Below are positions 55,401-64,000 of a stretch of DNA of 64,000 bases, in pieces. A model generated the notes under the pieces. The model made no database searches. It was not told the DNA's origin and saw nothing but the letters and a program-made list of their open reading frames with translations. The position numbers and the translations under genes were made by a program. The stretch is from Tetrahymena thermophila SB210 (Eukaryota; Ciliophora; Oligohymenophorea; Hymenostomatida; Tetrahymenidae): the NCBI RefSeq assembly GCF_000189635.1, contig NW_002476233.1:1-64000 (forward strand), in the 5' to 3' direction. The stretch's first letter is position 1; every line of letters starts with the position of its first letter.

Positions 55401-58400
55401 TGTAATGTGCATATAATAAAACTGTAGGAATAGCTGTAGACACGCATGTTCATAGAATATCTAATAGGCTTGAATGGGTTTCAACAAAAACTCCTGAATA
55501 AACTCGAATTGAATTAGAAAAATTGCTTGATAAAAAGTATTGGGAAGATGTAAACAATCTGTTAGTTGGATATGGTTAATCAGTTTGTAAGCCTTAAAAT
55601 CCCTAGTGCTAAATATGTCCTGTAAAAGATAAGTGTCCTGAGGGTAGAAGAAGATTAAAAGGAAAGAAAAAAATATGAAAAAAAATTTAGAGTTTATAAA
55701 GTTAGTAATATTTGCAAAGTTAAATTTCCTTAAATAAAATAAAATTTAAAATAATTAATAATTATTTTATTTCCAAATTTTTAAACAAAAATTTATAAAA
55801 AATTTTATTTCATAAAAAATAAATATGAGCAAAAACAACTTTTTTAAATTGTTGAATGAATATTAATTTATTTAATTTGAGTAACTAACAATAAATAAGA
55901 TATTATTTACAAGAATTTGAATAAAAATAAGTTAAAACAATAAAATTATTTATCAAATGTAAGCAAAAATATTTTTTTATTTTTAACAAATCTTACTTTA
56001 AAAGAATTATATTTAATCATAATTTATTATAAGCTGACTTTGACTTTTATCTAACTGGATAATTATCATTATTATCTATGATTTAAAGATTTTAATTTTG
56101 GTAATTATGTGTATATTTGTCATGATGTAGAACTTCTAACATATTCTTTTATGTAGTTTCATTTTTGTTAGCTTTAGAAAAATACACCAAATCATTTTGT
56201 CCAAACAATAAACTTTATTTTGATATTTACTCATTTATGTTGTTGGTCGAGAACTAAGTATTATTTCTAAACCTTATTAAAGATGGAGCATCTATTAAAT
56301 TTGGCTTTGATATTTAATCATTAATATTGTTTATTGAAAATTAACTAGCATTTCTAAACCTTATTAAAGATGGAGCATCAATTAAATTTTACTTTGATAT
56401 TTAATCATGTATGCTATTTTACGAAAATTAGCTATTGTTTCTAAATCTTATTAAAGATGGAGAGTCAATGAAATTCTAGAATTAACTTATGTTTGATGTC
56501 ATACTACCGTTTAGCATCGGTTTATTCAAGTTTTCATCTTTAACCTATTCTTAATTAAATTAATCTAAGGTTTATTCTTCATTTATTATAGGAATCGTTT
56601 AGTTGATAATAGGATTTTTAAATAGTTATTAACGATTCTATTATCCTTTGTTTTGGTCATTTTTACAAATATTATTTTTTAATTATTAATTTTCTTGCTC
56701 GATACTTTTATTTTATATTTATTTTTAAGATTTATACTTTTAGTCAATTTCAGATAAGGAAGATTTATAATTATATGAAGATTAATCTTAATTGCTAATT
56801 ACTTTTTGGCTATTGATAGTTTCAATAATTGACAGTTATGAATTTAACTTTTTTTGAAGATTAAAATCTTCTATTAATGAATTGCTTATAAATTATTTTT
56901 ACTGTAAGTTTTACTCTAAAGAAGTGCTATTATCTATTTGAGTTTATGACATTACTTAAACGCAGGACTTTTATTCTGTTTTTTAAATGTCTTCTTAATT
57001 GTTATTTTATTCTAAGCTGTCTTAGTTTATTGATTTGAAACTAGTCTTGAAATCTTAGTTTTAGTAATGTGAGTGAACACTGCTATTAAGAGATATTTAC
57101 TTAGCTAAGAAGTTGAAATTTTTTACAATTTAAAATTGTGGTGTTTAATTTTCATAGGAGTTTGTTTGATTAGATTATAAAAGTGGAGGAGATTCAATTT
57201 TATTCTCTTCTTCAATTTATTTTTGTTTTTAATTTTCTAGCATTAACTAAAAGTCTATATTTATTTTTTTAGGTGGAATTTTTATTTCAATTTAATTTTT
57301 TTTAATTTTGGAATATTTGGTAATGTTTTGTTGATTATTATTCTCTTCTTAATTGTTTTACTCAGTTTATTCTTATGTTTAAGCCTTATATTAACATTTT
57401 TCAATTATTATCAAAGGAGCTTCAACAGATTATTAGCATTTTTCTTTTGCTTATTCTGTCGTTTCAATATTTTTTTAAGATTTTTCTATAGCTTATTTAG
57501 GAGTTTCATCTATCTATAAATTTGTTTATGTAGTTTATTATTCTTGATCGATAGTTTTTTTAGGAATTTTAATTTGATTTTAACTTAAATTTTTAGTACT
57601 TTGTTAAGAAATTTCTTTTAAATTAAAACATTCTCCGTTTTAAGATATTTATGAATTATTTAAATTTATAAATTTTCTTTGTTTCTTTGCATGTTAAGGA
57701 GAATAAAATATATCCGGAGAAAATAAAGTAGGATAGCTTTCATTTTATTGATTTTCTTATTTAATTATTTCAGTTTATTCTTGATGACCAGATTCTCTTG
57801 ATAAAATATTTAAGCGCTATTAATTTGTATTGTTAATCATAATTGAGTTGTTTTTCTATATTTATTAAGGCTATTGCAAATATACTTGCTATTTTATTTA
57901 TTAGGAATGTATCTGATTACTTGTATTATTGTTGTTAGTTAAAGATGATTGTTGTTAGAAAAATTTACTAAGTTGAGGATTGTTTATATTGCATTTGCTA
58001 ACATCAGAAATTACTTTTCTATGAAAGTGATATTTAATATTCTATTATTAAGGGTGGATTATATATTACTGAAAATATGCAAGAGAGTTATTCAAATTTT
58101 GATTTAATTAAGATTTACTTTACATTTAGTTCTAATTACAATTTTGATTATTCAATTTCTAACTTTTATCACTATGCAAATCTTATAGCTATTCAGAAGA
58201 AGGAAATTAGCTGACTTTAGGTGAATCAAAATTGAATTACTCTTTTGTTTCATATTTTTTATGACTTTGAATCATATGCAGATAAGATTATGCATTAATC
58301 TTGTTCATTTGATTTTAAGCATTGTTATTTGGACTAAAACTTTTATTTTGGTTTTAAAATTATTTTTTAATATTTAAAAGAGCATTCATTTATTTTTTAT

Positions 58401-61400
58401 CTCTAAATTAATATTATTTGCTTATTTGTTAATTTAGCTTGCTATTTTATAATTTTATAAAATTCTAACTTAAATTTTTTGTGCTCCGACTCTTGCAAGA
58501 GCTTGGCCTCATCTATTCAGTTTCAGAGATATAATTCGCTTTTTAGTAATAGTCTATTGGGTAATAGTTTTGTGTGATATTTTAAGCTCCTTAATTAATT
58601 TAGCTTACAGGTGATTAGTGATAAGATGATGAATAAGGACGCAATTTGTTGAACTTTTACTAAAATAATTTATTTTATTCTGATTAATTCTTATTAATTG
58701 CGTATTGAGTTTAAAATGTAGAAAATGGATGGTTGCTACTGGGAGTATTTTAATCACTCTAAGGAGAATTAATAGTTTTTTCATTTTCTTCAATAAATTT
58801 ATTATTTGAATTAAATATTGAACATATTTTGTTTTATGTTAAATTATTATCCTGTTATTATCGATTTTAATTTATTTCTTTTTAAGATTCATTTTATCCA
58901 TATTCTAAGTTTGTTTTATCTTCTTACTTAGATATTTTTTGTTGCATTTTTAGCATTTTAAGACCTAAATATTCTTAACTTAGATCAATTTAATTGCCTA
59001 TATTTGAGGAGTTAATTTGTTTTATTTCATTAACATTTTAATTTTTATTTCTTTAAAATTTGTTTGAAAAATGATTCTAATTAAATTTAGGGACTTTTAA
59101 AATTTCTTAATGCTCATCTATGCTATCAGTATTTTATTAAAGTTAATTACTTTCTTTATTTATAGGTTCCAGATAATCGATGCTAGATTTTGGAGATTAG
59201 TTCATTCCGAAACTTATTTAGTTTATGTTCGGATTTTTTTCAGAAAAGCTTTAGACTTTTTGCATTAAATTTACTGAAAATTCTAGCTTATCATTTTTAG
59301 ATTATTAATTTGGTTTTTATTATGAGTCAAGTAAAGCAAGGTTTTAATTAAAAAAGTTTTAGCTAGATTATGATTTTTGTAATTGCTAAAATTCATTTTG
59401 ATTAAATTATACATTCTAAGTATAATCTAACTCTCTTTATAATTATGAAGATTCCAAATTAAATATTTTTTAACTCATTTTATCTTAAACCTTTTATACA
59501 TATTGAATTTTTTCAGAAAGATCATTTATTCCTTTGCTTCTATCATAATTTGAATTGTAATTTGTTTAAAAGCCTTTAGCATTACATATGTTGGCGTTTA
59601 ATATTTTTTTAAAGTTTTTATCTTTAATATGATTTTTTAAACTCATTTTTAAGGAGTCAAAGTCTTATTTCCCAAATTTATAACAAATTTATTTCAAATT
59701 TTTTTGGAACTATTTTGACATCTCACCTTAAATAACCATTTCTTCATCTTTTTAATTCAAAGAATTAGTCCATTTAGTAACAGTTGGCTTAGATTTTCTT
59801 TTCATAGTAGAAATTTAATTTTCATCTGACTTAGATCTTTAGCCATTTTATTTTTAAGTTTGCACTTAAATAATTTTTTATTTATTTTTTTTCTGTTGAA
59901 ATACAACATTTTTTTATAATTGAATTTTATCTCTCATAAAATTGTTCATATTATAATCAAATGTTTAAGACATCTTTTTCTTTATGCTATTTATTGTTGA
60001 TTACTTTTATAAATTTTCATCAGATTAATTTTCTATTTAATAGCAGAGATCATTAGACGAGATTCTTTTTTTTGTTGGTAAATAATACAATCCAATTTTA
60101 TTGCTATGAGGTTTCATTGTATCTTAATACTTTTGGTTTAAAGTCATATCTTAAATTTGATTCTATTATTCTTAAGCATTAGTAATCTATTGATTCTAAT
60201 GTAACATCTGAATGGATTTCTAAGCGTAATCTAATAATTCACTCATGCTCCCAATGCAGTTAACTTTAAAATTCTTTTAGCTTCTTTGATAATTATTTTT
60301 ATTTTTGACTTCATCGTACTACTCTCTCTCTTCCTAAATTTCATCAATATTCTTTGGAATATAAGACAACGAAGTTATACTCTTATCATATTATTGATTT
60401 GTATAGTTGTTTATATTAGAGCCTTTCTATGAAGCGATGTTGTTCATGCTATCCAAAGAAGGGTAAATTTAATACCTACTCTCTCTTTTTTCTTTATCAA
60501 AATAATGATGATGGTAGCTATTTTCTTTAGGAATTGTTGCCTTAAGAACCTTTGAATTCTAATAAATTTTATCAGCAATTAATTTTCTTTTAATTGGCAA
60601 ATTCAAAACAAAGAATTATTCAATAGCAAAATGCTTCATAAATATATTTTCAAAAACCTCTCTATTAAACTACAAAAGCTCACCCCCTAATATTGAACAG
60701 CATTAAACTTAAAATGTCCTCTATGAATTATGTTCAATAATATCTTCTTCACCAAAAAAATCTCCCTTCTCTAATTAAAATAGCTATCAAAAAGTCTTTT
60801 ATTTTTTTAATTTAAAAAAAAAAATTACATTAATTTATATCTTCTACGTCTTTTAGTAATTAATATTTAGATCAAATTCTGTTTATTTATTGGAATTCTA
60901 TTTACTATTCTATAAACTAGCACTAAAAACTTGGTTTTAATTTTCACTTCTGAGTTTTTCTTATTCTATTTACCTTTTAACCTAAAAAACGATTACAAAT
61001 TAAAAAAATTTGCTAATATTATATTACAAGGAAGGATCCAGTTAAAATAAAGTAAACGTAATCAGGCTAATTTTTCTCACTGAATACTAGTTAACCTTAT
61101 GAATATTTAAGCTACTGTGAATATGCATCATAGAAAGATTTAATAAATAAGTGCTTATTGCTTATACCATCAAATACTTTCAAATTAAATATAAAATTCA
61201 TCACATCAGTAAAATTATATTAATAAAATTCTAAGATGTGAGCATCAAATATATTTTTTTTGATAGATAACAGTATGCATTTCTTTTAAGCAATCACTGT
61301 AGAATTTCTATTTGTATTAGAAAATAAATCCATGTCTCCTACTGAATTACCTTCACATATTTCTTTAGATTTGATCAAACTAGTTAAAGAATGTAACTAT

Positions 61401-64000
61401 TTTGGTTGGACAAATACTTCTAGTGTTCCTTCTAGTATTATATACATCTTTTCTGGCTTATCCTCTATTAAAAGAATGAATAAAAATTAAGATATTTAAA
61501 TATGATGTTTTATTAAATTGTAATTTTTTTAAATCCTTAAAAATTAAAAGATTATTAAATTTTATTCTATTTTTTACTTATATTGTACAGTGTTTAAGAT
61601 TCTTAAAATACTTCTATATTAGATGAGCAAAGAATCGCTATAATTAAATTATCTTCATCTTCATTTTTTAGAGCATCATTCTATAATCTGTAGTTATGGA
61701 TTTTACTGAAAAGTTCTGAATTTTTAATCACCCATTTAGATATTCTTTTGATATGATTAATATTTCTCATATAACTTGGGAAGGATAAGCATTCCACTAC
61801 AGTCTTTATATTTAAAATTTCATTATATTAAATTAATTACTCTACATTATATTGTAAATTTAGCGATAACTCAAAATGCAAATCAAAAAATAAGATATAT
61901 GTGCAATCAAACTTAGAATATTTACTTCGAAACTAGCTTCATAATCTGTTCCTTTATTTAAAGATGCTTGCTTTCTTTTTAAAATTGGAACTGAAGATGA
62001 AGAATTGATTTAAAAAAAATCATTCATTTACAGTAAATATGAAATAGAGCAGAGCTTCTAATCTTAAATAATATATGCTTTTTATTTATATCGTATGTAA
62101 AAACTAAAACACTTACTTATTTTAATTAATTGATTATTTAACTAATTAATCACTGGTAGTTTCTAAGAGTGAAGAATTTTCAATATTTTTTAATGATTAA
62201 GAATTTCTTTGTTTTGACTAGCTTATCCAATTTTTAAAAAATCAATAAATTCTACTATTTATCAAAATCACAATTTATTTTTATTTTCTTTGTGTTGTTA
62301 GAATCTTAAATAATGTAAATTTCATTCACTTCAATTTAAAGGCTAAGTATATTTATTTTTCTTTTTTAACAGTATTAACTGACTAATTTTTTTTTAAAGA
62401 ATAAATCTAAGTAAAAATAATTAAATTTTAATAAATCTCTCTTTTATTACAACTCTAAAATTACTTTCTTTAATTTGATGCCCTGAAATATGTTTCAATC
62501 TTTTTTTGCAGATAAATATAACTCATAATATAACCAAAGAGATAAAATAAAGTAGCTCACAAATAATTTTACATAAATAAAGGTTCATTTAAAATAGATT
62601 AAAGTATGATTGAATTAAAAATTTTCATTTAATTAAAAAAATATTATTTTTAAATTAATTATAATATAAAAATTCAAAACATAAAATTTAAAATAAATTT
62701 TTTAATAAATAATTTTCATTCAAAATGCTTATTTTTTGATATAAAACTATTTTCTAGTTTTCTTTTATTTATTGAGAGATTTGAATTAAAATCTAATATG
62801 TATCAAGAAATCCAAATTGTTTTGATGTTTGTGAATTCATATGTACCAAAATGAGAACACTCTCTTCCATATCCACTTAATTTGCATCCTCCGCTTGGTA
62901 ATCTAGAATCTGTTTTATTCATTTCGTTTATGAAAACAGATCCAGTTTCTATTTGCTTGGCTAATTCTTCAGCTCTATCAATATCTTTACTAATAATTGT
63001 GCCACCTAATCCATACAAGCTATTATTTGCAATCTACACAACTTCATTTTCCTTTTTGAATCTTAATAAAGCAAATACAGGTCCAAACGTTTCTTATTAA
63101 GCAAGAATATTTTCCTAATTTACTTCAACGATAGCTGGTTTTATAAAATTACCCTTTTCTAAACCATGGATAATAGCTCTATCACCTCCATATAATAATT
63201 TACCTCCTTACTAAACACTTTATTCAATTTATTTCTATAAATTAATAAGTAAATCACTTCTAGCAAGAGGACCTAATTCTATTTAAGGGTTGAAAGGATC
63301 ACCAATTTTAATATTTTGAACTCTCTTAGTCAACTTTTCAACAAATTTATCATATATAATGTCAGATATTATAAATCTTTTAGCAGAAATACAAACCTGA
63401 CCTGCATTTGCAATACGACTCTTAACAGCTAATTCTACTGCTAAATCTAAATCAGCATCAAAGCAAACAATGAAAGGATCACTACCACCCAATTCCATTA
63501 TTGATTTCTTCAAATATTTTCCAGCAACCTTTAAATATTAATTAAAAACAATTATTAAAGTTCAATCCATAATAATTTAAACATAATTCATTTGAAAAGT
63601 AAGTAATTACTTAAGCAATTTTAGAACCAGCTTAAGTGCTTCCTGTAAAAGAAACTCCATGAATAAATTTAGATTCACAGATATTCTCAAGCTATTCAGG
63701 ACTTGAAAAAATATTTTAAAATTCATTACTATCAAAACCTGCTTCTCTAAATAACTCTTCTACTGCTAATCCTACTAATGGAGTAGAGTCAGAAGTTCTT
63801 GCTAAAACACCATTACCTGAAGACATAATGGGAATTACTCCTTTAAACACTAACCAAAAAGGGAAATTAAAAGGGGATATTTGATAAATAGTTCCTATAT
63901 TTTAATTATCATTTTAGTTTATTAGTTTAAAAAATTATTTTAATAGATACCTAAAGGTTCGTGGATAACATATGATTTTCTAGCCTCTGTTTTTACTCTT

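Overview
The window reads as the end of a macronuclear chromosome of a Tetrahymena-like ciliate. Three things support this. It opens with a C4A2 telomere repeat. It is extremely AT-rich, with short AT-rich GT..AG introns. Its genes read through UAA and UAG (taken here as Gln) and stop only at UGA. Almost every gene is invisible under the standard code; I read the models below by hand in the ciliate code. Long runs of Gln, Asn and Ser and low-GC spacers are typical of this group. No prokaryotic features, RNA genes, transposons or CRISPR arrays were found.

Layout from the telomere inward. 1-26 telomere; 27-1364 gene-free subtelomere. Plus-strand genes: 1365-2816 Q/N-rich protein with an internal duplication; 3647-4613 secreted class 3 lipase; 5054-6743 Q/N/S-rich protein; 8175-10621 protein with one C2H2 zinc finger; 11366-15601 intronless cyclic-nucleotide-gated-type K+ channel with a CCHC zinc knuckle; 16394-38937 giant dynein heavy chain. 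Minus-strand genes: 39158-42619 CCDC17-like protein; 43458-45371 Cys-rich protein of unknown family; 45610-50136 polytopic membrane protein with a secreted-type leader. Plus strand again: 50817-54122 ciliate membrane-protein family; 54563-55678 endonuclease III (NTH). Minus strand: 56017-62027 double cyclic-nucleotide-binding-domain protein; 62803 to beyond 64000 succinate-semialdehyde-dehydrogenase-like ALDH, cut by the window edge.

The most unusual object is the dynein heavy chain. It keeps the family order (tail, linker, six AAA-like modules, coiled-coil stalk, C-terminal region). However, every P-loop that can be placed is eroded, including AAA1, and the AAA1 Walker B acids are gone. It also carries large Q/N-rich insertions. 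The reading frame is maintained over 22.5 kb, so it looks like a selected non-motor dynein rather than a decaying gene. A CCDC17-like gene lies tail-to-tail beside it. Two cyclic-nucleotide-type proteins (a channel and a soluble double-CNBD protein) also lie in the window. A theme of cilia and cyclic-nucleotide signalling is possible, but gene adjacency in ciliate macronuclei rarely implies shared function.

Limits: exon borders were checked for reading phase where stated. Exons of the dynein beyond about 18.6 kb, and of the polytopic and double-CNBD genes, were read by frame and motif and not all closed. RNA-seq would settle these.
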